Source of the DNA: Methylophilaceae bacterium
GTDB taxonomy: Bacteria; Pseudomonadota; Gammaproteobacteria; Burkholderiales; Methylophilaceae
NCBI GenBank assembly: GCA_026419515.1
Contig: JANZZG010000038.1
Span: 1-64,000, forward strand
Direction of reading: 5' to 3'
DNA length: 64,000 nt
The notes under the pieces are model-generated. The model made no database searches. It saw nothing but the letters and a program-made list of their open reading frames with translations, and had not been told where the DNA came from. Shown here piece after piece: positions 31,251 through 40,586 of the stretch (the first letter of the stretch is position 1; each line of letters starts with the position of its first letter). A program made the translations under genes and the position numbers.

Positions 31251-31258
31251 CCGGCGGT
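31232..31258 (-). terminator. Rho-independent terminator of the glycine-zipper gene
   Basis: On the minus strand, ACCGCCGG (31251-31258) pairs with CCGGCGGT (31238-31245) around a 5-nt loop, followed by a run of six T and TAT. It lies 30 bases after the glycine-zipper stop. The convergent potassium-channel gene ends in it, with its TGA stop (31248-31250) inside the loop. Confidence 0.85.
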
Positions 31259-31287
31259 CCTGCCTTCAAGCTTGCGCCCGCTGGCTT

Positions 31288-31899
31288 TCAATCATCCCAG
31301 CGGTCGCGGCGATGCTTGCCCCAGCCGCGATGCCAGCCGTTGTCACGGGCATATCCCGGCACGTAGCCGATCACTTCCCGGCCGTCGTAATCCGGTGTGA
31401 TGGCGATGCGTACCCGCAAGGTGTCACCCGGGTCGCTGGGCAAGGTCGTGGTGTAGAGCCGGCCGTTGTAACGGTAGGTCACCAGATAATTGCGGATGAC
31501 GGTCTGCCAGTTGTCGACCATGGTGCAGTGTTCCACGGGTCGTGTCCGGTAGCCCCCCTCGCGACGGTCGCTGTTGTCGATGCGGTCGCCGACGATGGCA
31601 CCGGTGGCGGCCCCCACCGCGGCGCCAGCCACCTTGCCGTTGCCTTTGCCGATCTGGCTGCCCAGTAGCCCGCCGGCGATACCGCCAATGATGGCGCCGG
31701 CAATGTCACGGTCACCCGAACTAGAGTAGTATTCCCGAACGTATTCGGTATGGCATTCTTGGCGCGGACTGTTGATGCGCTCGGTCCGTGGCGTCACCGC
31801 AATCACTTGCGCCGTATCGTAGTAAACATCGTCTGCCATCGCGGGCATCGCCATGGTCCCGGTCAACAAGACGGCAGCACCCCAATTCTTAGCGTTCAC
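31288..31899 (-). CDS. Glycine-zipper 2TM-domain protein (exported)
   Basis: 203 aa. The start is GTG at 31897-31899, preceded by an AAGGAG ribosome site at 31906-31911; an upstream ATG in the same frame has no such site. A signal peptide is likely (GAAVLLTGTMAMPAMADD). The central region GAIIGGIAGGLLGSQIGKG continuing through VAGAAVGAATGAIVGDRI is a glycine-zipper 2TM domain typical of outer-membrane or envelope proteins. The C-terminal half is rich in Arg, Trp and Gly. The function is unknown; envelope stress or structure is the usual suggestion. Confidence 0.85.
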   Translation of the reverse strand: MNAKNWGAAVLLTGTMAMPAMADDVYYDTAQVIAVTPRTERINSPRQECHTEYVREYYSSSGDRDIAGAIIGGIAGGLLGSQIGKGNGKVAGAAVGAATGAIVGDRIDNSDRREGGYRTRPVEHCTMVDNWQTVIRNYLVTYRYNGRLYTTTLPSDPGDTLRVRIAITPDYDGREVIGYVPGYARDNGWHRGWGKHRRDRWDD

Positions 31900-31955
31900 G
31901 ATCGTCTCCTTTGTGTTGCATTGCACGCCACCGCAAAACTGCGGTTGCACCTCCA

Positions 31956-32558
31956 TCAACGCAAACGATCTCGTGCCGGTTGACCGGCTGGCCTGCCGTA
32001 ACGATGCTGCAAGCCCTCCAGCGCATTGACAGGAACGACCGCCTCGACGATCACTTCGGCGCCAAACCGCTTGTCCAGCAGCTGCCCGCCGACGCGAGCC
32101 AAGTCACGTTCGAATGCTTCGAGTCGATGATAGGCAAGCGCAAACCGAAGACGTGTTTGCTCGACGTAAGGGGTCAGTCGTGCCGCATCCAGTGCCATGC
32201 GTGCAGTTCCACCATAGGCGCGTACCAACCCACCGGTCCCCAGCTGAATGCCCCCGTAGTAGCGCACCACGGCGATACAGACGTTGACCAGAGCGCGCCC
32301 TTCCAGATGCTGCAGTATGGGTCGGCCGGCGGTGCCGGTCGGCTCGCCGGCATCATGACAGCGCGTCACGAAGCCTTGCCCACCCGGATTCTTGACGCGG
32401 TAGGCATAGGCCAAATGGCTGGCGTGACCATGCTCGGCAGCCAGTCGGCGCAACAATAGCGCCACGGCACGCTCGTCGGCGCAGGATTCGGCGACGGCAA
32501 TGAAACGGGATTTGTGGAGGGTCTGTTCAGCCCGACCAGGCTGGGCAATCGATTGCAT
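31956..32558 (-). CDS. IMPACT family protein (YigZ type)
   Basis: 200 aa from the ATG at 32556-32558, which gives the family N-terminus (TLHKSRFIAVAE). The frame also has an ATG at 32612, 6 bases after the aminopeptidase stop, which would add 18 residues. Neither start has a clear ribosome site. The IMPACT signature is HASHLAYAYRV, DAGEPTGTAGRPILQHLEG and VVRYYGGIQLGTGGLVRAYG. Members bind RNA or ribosome-linked factors, but the bacterial role is undefined. Confidence 0.85.
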   Translation of the reverse strand: MQSIAQPGRAEQTLHKSRFIAVAESCADERAVALLLRRLAAEHGHASHLAYAYRVKNPGGQGFVTRCHDAGEPTGTAGRPILQHLEGRALVNVCIAVVRYYGGIQLGTGGLVRAYGGTARMALDAARLTPYVEQTRLRFALAYHRLEAFERDLARVGGQLLDKRFGAEVIVEAVVPVNALEGLQHRYGRPAGQPARDRLR

Positions 32559-32618
32559 GTGCCGTGCAGCGATGGATGAGAAATACCTAATTCTTTCGGC
32601 CTTGAGTGCCACTACCGC

Positions 32619-34103
32619 TTAAAGCTTGGCGAGATCGGCGTGTGGTGGAACCTTCCCCATCATGTTGCGCAACCAGTGCACACCCCAGCTCACGCCGAAG
32701 CCATTGACATCGCTCGACACCGCCCCTAATCCCCCCTTGCAGTTGCTGGAGGAAAGGTCGATGTGCAACCAGGGCACGTCGTGCTCGATGAACTTCGACA
32801 AAAAGCGGGCTGCCAAGATGTGATCAGCTTCGGAGTCCAGTGTGCACTGCTTGATGTCGGCGATCTTGCTCTCCAGCGCCTCGTCGTAATCGGCCTCGAA
32901 CGGAAACGCACACAGCCGCTCGCCAGCCCGGCGCCCGACTTCTACTGCCTGACATACCAGCGCGGGGCGGTTGCCGATCACACCACTCATGCGATCGCCC
33001 AGCGCCACCGCCATGCTGCCGGTGAGCGTGGCGAAATCGATTACCAGGTCCGGCTTGCCGCGTGAGGCCAGCGTCAGGGTATCGGCCAGCACCATGCGTC
33101 CCTCGGCGTCGGTATGCACGACTTCGATGGTGGTGCCGTTGAGTGCTTTCACCACATCGTTCTGCTTGTAGGCACGCGGGCTGATGTGGTTCTGCGCCAG
33201 GGCCAGCCAGCCGTCAATGCGGATCGGCAGCTTGCTGCGGCTTGCCGCAAGCAGGATCCCCAGACACACCGCGGAACCGTTCATGTCCTCGTGCATGCCG
33301 TGCATGTAACGTGCCGGCTTCAGGTTGTGTCCCCCGGTGTCGAAGCAGATGCCCTTGCCGACCAGGGCGACGGTCTTGGTTGCCTTTTTCGGACTGTAAC
33401 TGAGATGCACGATGGCGGCGTCTTCCGGATCAGACCCTTGCGCGACTGCGACGAATGCGCCGGCGCCCAGCTTGCGTAGCGCCTTCAGATCATATTCCTC
33501 ATACTGCCAACCATGCCGTGCCGCCAGCGTGCCGATCCGCCGACGATAAATGGCCGGAGTCAGTTCGTTGGGAGGCAGCATGGTCAGGGTGCGCGCCAAG
33601 GTGTTGCCCTCCGCCACGGCGCGAGCAAAGGTGAAATCAACATCTTCGGGGCAGCCATAGAGCACCAGTCTGGTCAGCCGTGGTTTGTCCTGCTTGCTCT
33701 TGCGGCTGGGAAGTTCGGCAGCATTGAGCAGCGCGACGTAAACCGTGGCCTCTGCCATCATACGTCGCTCCGAGGTGGCGCCCGACAGCAGGACGGTGAG
33801 GGTGGCGGGATTCTCTTCCAGCAACGGCTGCAAGGCCTTGCGCAGTGCCGTCAAATGATCGAATGCTGTTTTTTTCGGATCCACCACCACCCAGCTCGCT
33901 TTGCCGCCAGAGGGTAGATCGGCCGTCAGCGGCGACTTGTTGAGCTCGGCACGCTCGATCCCGCGCCGGTCGAGACGTGACTGTAGCACCTCGTCCAGCG
34001 GGGCGGTCGCTTGATCCGGGGTCAAGACACACAAAACATGGCTCGCTCCGGCCAGTTCGTTTTCATCTATATCCTTATGATTAGAAAAGATTTTCACCGT
34101 CAC
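32619..34103 (-). CDS. Leucyl aminopeptidase family (M17) metallopeptidase
   Basis: 494 aa. The C-terminal M17 catalytic domain shows VGKGICFDTGGHNLKP (metal-binding Lys and Asp), MHEDMNGSAV, and VVHTDAEGRMVLAD, which corresponds to the M17 NTDAEGRL signature. Metal ligands and catalytic Lys and Arg appear intact. It removes N-terminal residues from peptides in the cytoplasm. The sequence differs enough from classical PepA (for example HTDAEGRM) that a PepB-like or other M17 subtype is possible, so no symbol is given. Confidence 0.88.
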   Translation of the reverse strand: MTVKIFSNHKDIDENELAGASHVLCVLTPDQATAPLDEVLQSRLDRRGIERAELNKSPLTADLPSGGKASWVVVDPKKTAFDHLTALRKALQPLLEENPATLTVLLSGATSERRMMAEATVYVALLNAAELPSRKSKQDKPRLTRLVLYGCPEDVDFTFARAVAEGNTLARTLTMLPPNELTPAIYRRRIGTLAARHGWQYEEYDLKALRKLGAGAFVAVAQGSDPEDAAIVHLSYSPKKATKTVALVGKGICFDTGGHNLKPARYMHGMHEDMNGSAVCLGILLAASRSKLPIRIDGWLALAQNHISPRAYKQNDVVKALNGTTIEVVHTDAEGRMVLADTLTLASRGKPDLVIDFATLTGSMAVALGDRMSGVIGNRPALVCQAVEVGRRAGERLCAFPFEADYDEALESKIADIKQCTLDSEADHILAARFLSKFIEHDVPWLHIDLSSSNCKGGLGAVSSDVNGFGVSWGVHWLRNMMGKVPPHADLAKL

Positions 34104-34236
34104 GATCCAACTCCGTCGATGCGCCCGAGCTTGACCAAGCGCGCCAAAATGGGGAAACTAGCGGCTTTCCAATCGGCCCAAGCGGCCATCTTCAGCCCTG
34201 GATTATAACGACAGCGAGCCTCAGGAGAACATTGGC

Positions 34237-36894
34237 ATGGCAACACCCATCCCCGATATCGATCCACAGGAAACCCAAGAATGGCTGGATGCCATCGATG
34301 CCGTACTGGAAAGAGAAGGAATCGAACGTGCGCATTTCCTGTTGGAAACGCTGATCGAAAAAGCCCGTCGTAGTGGCGCCTATCTACCTTACAAAGCCAC
34401 CACGGCATACTTGAACACCATTCCCGTACATCTGCAGGCCAAGCTGCCAGGCGACCCCCACATGGAGCGCCGCATCCGCGCCCTGATTCGGTGGAACGCG
34501 GTGGTCTGCGTGATGCGTGCCAACAAAAAGTCCCCCGGCATAGGGGGCCATATTGCCAGCTTTCAGTCCGCTGCCACACTGTACGATGTCGGGTTCAACC
34601 ATTTCTTCCGCTCGCCAGACCATCCTTCTGGGGGCGATCTCGTGTTTTTTCAGGGCCACTCTTCGCCCGGCATTTATGCCCGCGCTTTCATCGAAGGTCG
34701 CATCTCCGAAGAGCAGATGGAAAATTTTCGTATGGAAACGGGCGGCAAAGGGCTGTCTTCCTACCCACACCCCTGGCTGATGCCGGATTTCTGGCAGTTC
34801 CCCACGGTCTCGATGGGACTGGGACCGTTGCAAGGCATTTACGCTGCGCGCTTCCTCAAATATTTGCACGACCGCGGGATTGCCGACACCTCGCAGCGCA
34901 AGGTATGGGTGTTCTGTGGGGATGGCGAAATGGACGAACCGGAGTCGCTGGGCGCCATCTCGCTCGCTGCGCGCGAAAAGCTGGACAACCTGATCTTCGT
35001 CGTCAACTGCAACCTCCAGCGTCTCGATGGCCCGGTACGCGGCAACGGTAAGATCATCCAGGAGCTGGAAGCCACCTTCCGTGGCGCTGGCTGGAACGTG
35101 CTCAAAGTGATCTGGGGGTCCTACTGGGATCCACTGCTGGCCATGGACACCCATGGGCTGCTCAAACAGCGCATGGAAGAAGCGGTGGATGGCGAGTATC
35201 AGAACTTCAAGGCCAAGGGGGGCGCTTACACGCGTGAACACTTTTTCGGCAAGTACCCGGAGCTCAAGGAAATGGTCGCTGCCATGTCGGATCAGGACAT
35301 CTGGCGTCTCAATCGTGGCGGCCACGATCCGCACAAGGTCTATGCCGCCTATCATGCCGCCGTCAATCACGTCGGCCAGCCCAGCGTGATCCTGGCCAAG
35401 ACCGTCAAAGGCTACGGCATGGGCGCCTCCGGTGAGGCGCAGAACCCCACGCATCAGACCAAGGCGCTGGACCTCGCCGACCTGCGCGCATTCCGGGACA
35501 GATTCGACATCCCGATATCGGATGCCGATCTGGAAAAATTGCCGTTCTACCGCCCGGCTGAAGACAGTCCGGAAATGCAATACCTACGTGAACGCCGTGC
35601 CGCATTGGGGGGCTACATCCCTGTTCGCCGCCGCAAAGGCAACACCTTGAAAACCCCGCCACTTTCCGCTTTCGAGAACGTACTGGGGGCTACGGGAGAG
35701 CGCGAAATCTCCACTACCATGGCGTTCGTGCGGATTCTGGCGACACTGGTCAAGGACCCTACCATCGGTAAGTACATCGTGCCCATCGTGCCGGATGAGG
35801 CGCGCACTTTCGGCATGGAAGGCATGTTCCGCCAGCTGGGGATCTATTCTTCCGTCGGGCAGCTGTATGAACCGGTGGATTCCGACCAGGTGATGTACTA
35901 CAAGGAATCCAAAACTGGCCAGATCCTGGAAGAAGGCATCAACGAGGCTGGGGCATTCTCCTCCTGGCTGGCGGCCGCCACCTCCTACAGCGTGAATGGC
36001 GTGCAAATGATCCCATTCTATATTTTCTATTCCATGTTTGGTTTCCAGCGCATCGGTGATCTGGCCTGGGCAGCAGGAGATAGTCGGGCGCGTGGCTTCC
36101 TGTTGGGCGGCACCGCCGGGCGAACGACCTTGAATGGGGAAGGCCTACAACATGAAGATGGGCATAGCCATCTGTTGGCTGCCACCATACCCAACTGCAT
36201 ATCCTACGACCCGACCTTTGCCTATGAGCTTGCCGTCATCATCCAGGATGGCCTACGCCGCATGGTGCAAGAGCAGGAGGACGTGTTCTACTACATCACC
36301 CTGATGAACGAGAATTACAGCCACCCTGCTTTGCCCCAGGGGGCCGAGAACGGCATCATCAAAGGCCTGTATAGATTCAGCACCTCCACGGCCCCAGGGC
36401 CGAAAGTGCAGCTTTTGGGCAGTGGCACCATCCTGCGTGAAGTCATAGCCGCCGCCGAGCTCCTGGAACGGGATTGGGGCGTATCCGCCGACGTGTGGAG
36501 TGCCACCAGCTTCACCGAACTGCGCCGCGAGGGGCTGGATGTGCATCGGTGGAACATGCTCCATCCCGACCAACCGCAAAAGGAAAGTTATGTCGAGCAA
36601 TGCCTGAAAAACACGGAAGGTCCGGTGATCGCTTCCACCGACTACATGAAAGCCTTTGCCGACCAGATCCGCGCTTTCGTCCCGCGACGCTATGTAACAC
36701 TGGGAACCGACGGCTTCGGCCGCTCCGATTCCCGCGAAGCGCTACGCCGTCACTTCGAGGTTGATCGCCACTATGTAGTGCTGGCCGCGCTCAAAGCGTT
36801 GGCTGACGATGGCATGCTGCCGGCTGCCAAAGCGGCCGAGGCGATCAAGAAATACAACATCGATCCCGACAAACCCAACCCCGCGATTGCCTAA
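34237..36894 (+). CDS. aceE: Pyruvate dehydrogenase E1 component (homodimeric type)
   Basis: 885 aa, the normal length for the AceE family. The thiamine diphosphate motif is visible as FCGDGEMDEPESLGAISLAAREKLDNLIFVVNCN. Upstream GGHIASFQSAATLYDVGFNHF and later GTAGRTTLNGEGLQHEDGHS are characteristic. It decarboxylates pyruvate and transfers the acetyl group to the lipoyl arm of E2. It lies 13 bases upstream of aceF in an aceE-aceF-lpdA operon; the gap of 133 bases to the divergent peptidase gene must hold the promoter. No pdhR-like regulator is adjacent. Confidence 0.97.
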   Translation: MATPIPDIDPQETQEWLDAIDAVLEREGIERAHFLLETLIEKARRSGAYLPYKATTAYLNTIPVHLQAKLPGDPHMERRIRALIRWNAVVCVMRANKKSPGIGGHIASFQSAATLYDVGFNHFFRSPDHPSGGDLVFFQGHSSPGIYARAFIEGRISEEQMENFRMETGGKGLSSYPHPWLMPDFWQFPTVSMGLGPLQGIYAARFLKYLHDRGIADTSQRKVWVFCGDGEMDEPESLGAISLAAREKLDNLIFVVNCNLQRLDGPVRGNGKIIQELEATFRGAGWNVLKVIWGSYWDPLLAMDTHGLLKQRMEEAVDGEYQNFKAKGGAYTREHFFGKYPELKEMVAAMSDQDIWRLNRGGHDPHKVYAAYHAAVNHVGQPSVILAKTVKGYGMGASGEAQNPTHQTKALDLADLRAFRDRFDIPISDADLEKLPFYRPAEDSPEMQYLRERRAALGGYIPVRRRKGNTLKTPPLSAFENVLGATGEREISTTMAFVRILATLVKDPTIGKYIVPIVPDEARTFGMEGMFRQLGIYSSVGQLYEPVDSDQVMYYKESKTGQILEEGINEAGAFSSWLAAATSYSVNGVQMIPFYIFYSMFGFQRIGDLAWAAGDSRARGFLLGGTAGRTTLNGEGLQHEDGHSHLLAATIPNCISYDPTFAYELAVIIQDGLRRMVQEQEDVFYYITLMNENYSHPALPQGAENGIIKGLYRFSTSTAPGPKVQLLGSGTILREVIAAAELLERDWGVSADVWSATSFTELRREGLDVHRWNMLHPDQPQKESYVEQCLKNTEGPVIASTDYMKAFADQIRAFVPRRYVTLGTDGFGRSDSREALRRHFEVDRHYVVLAALKALADDGMLPAAKAAEAIKKYNIDPDKPNPAIA

Positions 36895-36907
36895 GGAGAC
36901 TTCAAAC

Positions 36908-38233
36908 ATGGCCATTCAGGAAGTGTTCGTCCCTGACATCGGCAATTTCGAAAACGTGGATGTGATCGAAGTCCATGTCAAAGCGGGCGATAGCATCCGT
37001 GTCGACGATGCGCTGATCACGCTGGAATCGGACAAAGCCTCCATGGACATCCCGGCGCCTTTTGCCGGCACGGTCAAGGAAGTGAAGATCAAGGTGGGTG
37101 ACAAGGCCTCGCAAGGCACGCTGATCGCGCTGGTCGACGTCGACGATATCATGCAGGATGCCCGCAAGGCTTTGGCCGTGACAGCACCAGTAGTCACCTC
37201 GGTCGCAACCGCGGAAATCCCGCCGCCGTCCAAACCCGTAGAGGAAGTGCCCAAGCCCATCCCGCCACAAGGCACACCCAATCCTGTTGCAGCCCGAGCC
37301 GAATTCGCACCCGGCAAGAACCCGCACGCCAGTCCTTCGGTGCGTAAATTCGCGCGAGAATTGGGAGCCGACCTCACGCGCATCTCGGGCAGCGGGCCCA
37401 AGGGCCGCATCACCAAAGAAGACGTGCAGGCCTGGATCAAGAACGAGCTCAGCAAGCCGCGTGCCGAAGGCATGGCAAGTAGCGCGGGGCTTTCTGTGCA
37501 GGCCATGCCCAACATCGACTTCAGCCAGTTCGGCGAGGTCGAAACCCAGCCCCTGTCGCGCATCAAGAAGATTTCCGGCGCGAATCTCCATCGTAATTGG
37601 GTCACCGCCCCGCATGTCACCCAATTCGACCAGGCCGACATCACTGACCTAGAAGACTTTCGTAAATCCATGCAGGACGAAGCCGCCAAGCGTGGCGTCA
37701 AACTGACGTTGCTGGCCTTTCTGATGAAGGCAGTGGTCAATGCTCTGCGCGCCTATCCCCATTTCAACGCCTCACTTTCCGCCGACGGAAGCGAGCTGAT
37801 CCTGAAGAAGTACTACCACATCGGCTTTGCCTGCGATACCCCAGACGGCCTGGTGGTCCCGGTGATCCGCGATGTGAACAAGAAAGATGTCTTGGACATC
37901 GCGCGCGAACTGGGCGAACTGTCAGCCAGGGCACGCGAACGCAAGCTGAAAGTGGAAGAAATGCAGGGCGGCTGTTTCACCATCTCCAGCCTCGGTGGCA
38001 TCGGCGGCACGGCCTTCACGCCCATCATCAACTGCCCGGAAGTCGCCATCCTCGGTGTATCCCGCTCCAGCCTCCAGCCAGTGTGGAATGCCCAGACCAA
38101 AACATTCGAGCCGCGCTTGATATTGCCATTGTCACTGTCCTACGACCACCGTGTGATCGACGGAGCAGATGGAGCGAGATTCACCAGCCATCTGCGCGTG
38201 ATGCTGTCCGACGTGCGTCGTCTGTTGCTGTAA
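36908..38233 (+). CDS. aceF: Pyruvate dehydrogenase E2 (dihydrolipoyl acetyltransferase)
   Basis: 441 aa from the ATG at 36908. There is one N-terminal lipoyl domain (residues 1-76; lipoylated K43 in ESDKASMD), a flexible Ala/Pro linker, the peripheral-subunit-binding domain (SPSVRKFARELGADL to GRITKEDV), then the acetyltransferase domain ending with LSYDHRVIDGADGARF, where the HRVIDG His and Asp are catalytic. Many AceF proteins have two or three lipoyl domains; here there is one, and a second is carried by E3. Confidence 0.97.
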   Translation: MAIQEVFVPDIGNFENVDVIEVHVKAGDSIRVDDALITLESDKASMDIPAPFAGTVKEVKIKVGDKASQGTLIALVDVDDIMQDARKALAVTAPVVTSVATAEIPPPSKPVEEVPKPIPPQGTPNPVAARAEFAPGKNPHASPSVRKFARELGADLTRISGSGPKGRITKEDVQAWIKNELSKPRAEGMASSAGLSVQAMPNIDFSQFGEVETQPLSRIKKISGANLHRNWVTAPHVTQFDQADITDLEDFRKSMQDEAAKRGVKLTLLAFLMKAVVNALRAYPHFNASLSADGSELILKKYYHIGFACDTPDGLVVPVIRDVNKKDVLDIARELGELSARARERKLKVEEMQGGCFTISSLGGIGGTAFTPIINCPEVAILGVSRSSLQPVWNAQTKTFEPRLILPLSLSYDHRVIDGADGARFTSHLRVMLSDVRRLLL

Positions 38234-38248
38234 CCAGGAAAAATGATC

Positions 38249-40033
38249 ATGAGTCAAGTTTTGGAGATCGTCGTGCCGGACATCGGCAATTTCGAAAACG
38301 TCGATGTCATCGAGGTGCATGTGCGGCCGGGAGACAAAGTCAACATCGAGGATGCCCTGATCACACTGGAATCCGACAAGGCCTCGATGGACATTCCTTC
38401 GCCCCATGCCGGCACGGTCAAGGAGGTCAAGCTCAAAGTCGGCGACAAGGTATCTCAAGGCAGCCCCATCCTGACACTGGAGGCCACAGCGGGCGATGCC
38501 GCCCCCGCGGGCAAGGCCGAAGCCCCCGCTGCCACACCTCTGTCCGACGCAGCCCCCGCCGCCCTGGCAACCGCGCCAGCCCCGGCTGCCGTGCCCACCG
38601 GTCCGTCCGACCTGCATGCTGAAGTTCTCGTACTGGGTGCCGGCCCCGGCGGCTATACCGCTGCTTTCCGCGCTGCTGACCTGGGCAAACGGGTGGTACT
38701 GGTGGAGCGTTACCCCACGCTGGGCGGGGTGTGTCTCAATGTTGGCTGTATTCCGTCCAAAGCCTTGCTGCATGCCGCCAAAGTGATCACCGAAGCCGAG
38801 GAAATGGCCGCGCACGGCATCAGCTTCGGCAAGCCGCAGATCGACCTTTCCAGGTTACGCGAATGGAAGGCGAAGGACGTAGTGGGCAAGCTCACCGCTG
38901 GCTTGAGCAGTCTCGCCAGGCAAAGGAATGTGACGATCGTCACTGGACGGGGTGCATTCATCGGCACTCACCAGCTCGCCGTAACCGACAGTGATGGCAA
39001 GGTGACGACGGTCTCTTTTGACTATGCCATCATCGCTGCTGGTTCCCAGGCCATCAAGATGCCGGGGCTGGCGCCGGAACACCTGAATGACCCGCGCATC
39101 ATGGACTCCACCGGTGCACTAGCACTAGAGGACATCCCCAAGCGCATGTTGGTCGTCGGTGGTGGCATCATCGGCCTGGAAATGGGCACGGTCTACGATG
39201 CCTTCGGCAGCAGGGTCTCCGTGGTGGAACTGGCCGATGGCCTCATCCCCGGCTGTGACCGCGACCTGGTCAAACCACTCGCCAAGCGCATGGAACAGCG
39301 CTTCGAGAAAATCATGCTGAAGACCAAGGTCTCCAGGCTAGAGCCACAGCAGGATGGCATCCATGTCACGTTCGAAGGCGAGCAGGCGATCGAACCGCAA
39401 GTGTATGACCGCGTACTGGTCGCCATCGGCCGCCGTCCCAACGGCAAGAACATCGGCGCTGACAAGGCCGGCGTGTTCGTCAACGAATCCGGCTTCATCC
39501 CGGTCGACAAGCAGATGCGCACCAACGTGCCGCACATCTTCGCCATCGGCGACATCGTCGGCCAGCCCATGCTGGCGCACAAGGCGGTACATGAAGGCAA
39601 GGTGGCGGCCGAAGTCATCGCCGGCCACAAGGTCGAGTTCCAGGCGCGGGCGATTCCTTCCGTCGCCTACACTGACCCGGAAGTGGCCTGGGCGGGCGTG
39701 ACGGAAACCGAAGCCAAGGCCCGTGGCCTCGAAATCGAAAAGGCCAGCTTCCCGTGGGTCGCCAGCGGCCGCGCGCTGTCCATCGCCCGCACCGAAGGCA
39801 TGACCAAGCTGATCCTGGACAAGCAAACCCGCCGCATCATCGGCGCCGGCATCGTCGGCCCCAATGCCGGCGAATTGCTGGCCGAGGCCGTGCTGGCGAT
39901 CGAGATGGGGGCAGACGCCGAAGACATTGGGCTGACCATCCACGCCCACCCGACGCTGTCAGAAACCGTGTGCTTCGCCGCCGAAATGGCAGAAGGCACG
40001 ATTACCGACCTGCTGCCGCCGAAAAAGCGCTGA
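38249..40033 (+). CDS. lpdA: Dihydrolipoyl dehydrogenase with N-terminal lipoyl domain (PDH E3)
   Basis: 594 aa counted from the ATG at 38249. Another ATG lies at 38243 but is too close to the AGGA ribosome site at 38236. The N-terminal lipoyl domain (K44 in ESDKASMD) is followed by an Ala/Pro linker and a full flavoprotein disulfide reductase: FAD loop [14 protein letters not shown], the redox pair in [16 protein letters not shown], the NAD loop [12 protein letters not shown], and the C-terminal HAHPTLSET with the catalytic His. E3 re-oxidises the lipoyl arms. Lipoyl-bearing E3 is known in betaproteobacteria and Neisseria. Confidence 0.96.
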   Translation: MSQVLEIVVPDIGNFENVDVIEVHVRPGDKVNIEDALITLESDKASMDIPSPHAGTVKEVKLKVGDKVSQGSPILTLEATAGDAAPAGKAEAPAATPLSDAAPAALATAPAPAAVPTGPSDLHAEVLVLGAGPGGYTAAFRAADLGKRVVLVERYPTLGGVCLNVGCIPSKALLHAAKVITEAEEMAAHGISFGKPQIDLSRLREWKAKDVVGKLTAGLSSLARQRNVTIVTGRGAFIGTHQLAVTDSDGKVTTVSFDYAIIAAGSQAIKMPGLAPEHLNDPRIMDSTGALALEDIPKRMLVVGGGIIGLEMGTVYDAFGSRVSVVELADGLIPGCDRDLVKPLAKRMEQRFEKIMLKTKVSRLEPQQDGIHVTFEGEQAIEPQVYDRVLVAIGRRPNGKNIGADKAGVFVNESGFIPVDKQMRTNVPHIFAIGDIVGQPMLAHKAVHEGKVAAEVIAGHKVEFQARAIPSVAYTDPEVAWAGVTETEAKARGLEIEKASFPWVASGRALSIARTEGMTKLILDKQTRRIIGAGIVGPNAGELLAEAVLAIEMGADAEDIGLTIHAHPTLSETVCFAAEMAEGTITDLLPPKKR

Positions 40034-40089
40034 TCCTCGTTCCATGTCGCTGACCAGCTTACTTGATTGGACGAAGGAGCCACACCCAC

Positions 40090-40210
40090 TAGGTTGCGGC
40101 GTAGGCTTGCGTGAATCTAGCGAACGTTAAGCTGCAACGCAGCGGCCGAAGCCCGAATATCGCCCTCGCCGCCCTCCCGTCGCGCAGCAGCTTATTCAGA
40201 AGTTTCCTAA
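40090..40210 (+). repeat. Intergenic repeat element, copy C (lpdA 3' side)
   Basis: The right end CGCGCAGCAGCTTATTCAGA at 40181-40200 and the following AGTTTCCT nearly equal the right end of copy A. The block GGCTTGCGTGAATCTAGCGA (40103-40122) and GCGGCCGAAGCCCGAATATCGC match copy B. The left boundary is degraded and uncertain; similarity to copy B may reach back toward the lpdA stop. The right end abuts the flgM promoter region. Confidence 0.55.
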
Positions 40211-40238
40211 AGTATTGTTGAGTTTTTACCGTTATACT
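40208..40238 (+). promoter_or_regulatory. Possible flgM promoter (sigma-28-like or sigma-70)
   Basis: TAAA (40208-40211), 16 bases, then ACCGTTAT (40228-40235) loosely resembles the flagellar sigma-28 pattern TAAA-N15-GCCGATAA (five of eight -10 bases match, spacer one base long). The overlapping TATACT (40233-40238) could instead be a sigma-70 -10, but no good -35 is present. flgM starts about 40 bases downstream. Confidence 0.3.
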
Positions 40239-40276
40239 AGGCGTCCTTAGCCATTTCAGTATCTTCGAGTCGCCAG

Positions 40277-40579
40277 ATGAAAATTGACGGAACTGCGCAT
40301 TCTACGCTGCAACCCAACTTGGCCGGGGAGGTCCCGGTACGGTCCAAAAACGGCAAGACCAATGCTCCCAGCCAAGACAGTGTCAGCTTGTCCGAAGCCT
40401 CTACCCTTTTGAGCTCGGTGGAAAGCCGTGTGCAGCAAGCCCCCGATTTCGACGCCGCCAAGGTCGAGTCGATTCGCAGAGCCTTAAGCGAAGGTCGCTA
40501 TGCCTTCGATGCGGAGCGCATCGCGCGTAATCTGCTATCATCCTCGCTCGACCTGCTCGTCCGTCAGCGTTCCGCCTGA
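40277..40579 (+). CDS. flgM: Anti-sigma-28 factor FlgM
   Basis: 100 aa, small and hydrophilic. The disordered N-terminal half is rich in Ser, Asn and Gln. The conserved C-terminal sigma-binding helices include DFDAAKVESIRRALSEGRYAFDAERIARNLL, the hallmark of FlgM. It holds FliA inactive until the flagellar hook-basal body is complete and is then exported. It lies 7 bases before flgN; the target sigma factor gene fliA is 2 kb away on the other strand. Confidence 0.95.
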   Translation: MKIDGTAHSTLQPNLAGEVPVRSKNGKTNAPSQDSVSLSEASTLLSSVESRVQQAPDFDAAKVESIRRALSEGRYAFDAERIARNLLSSSLDLLVRQRSA

Positions 40580-40586
40580 CGCACGC

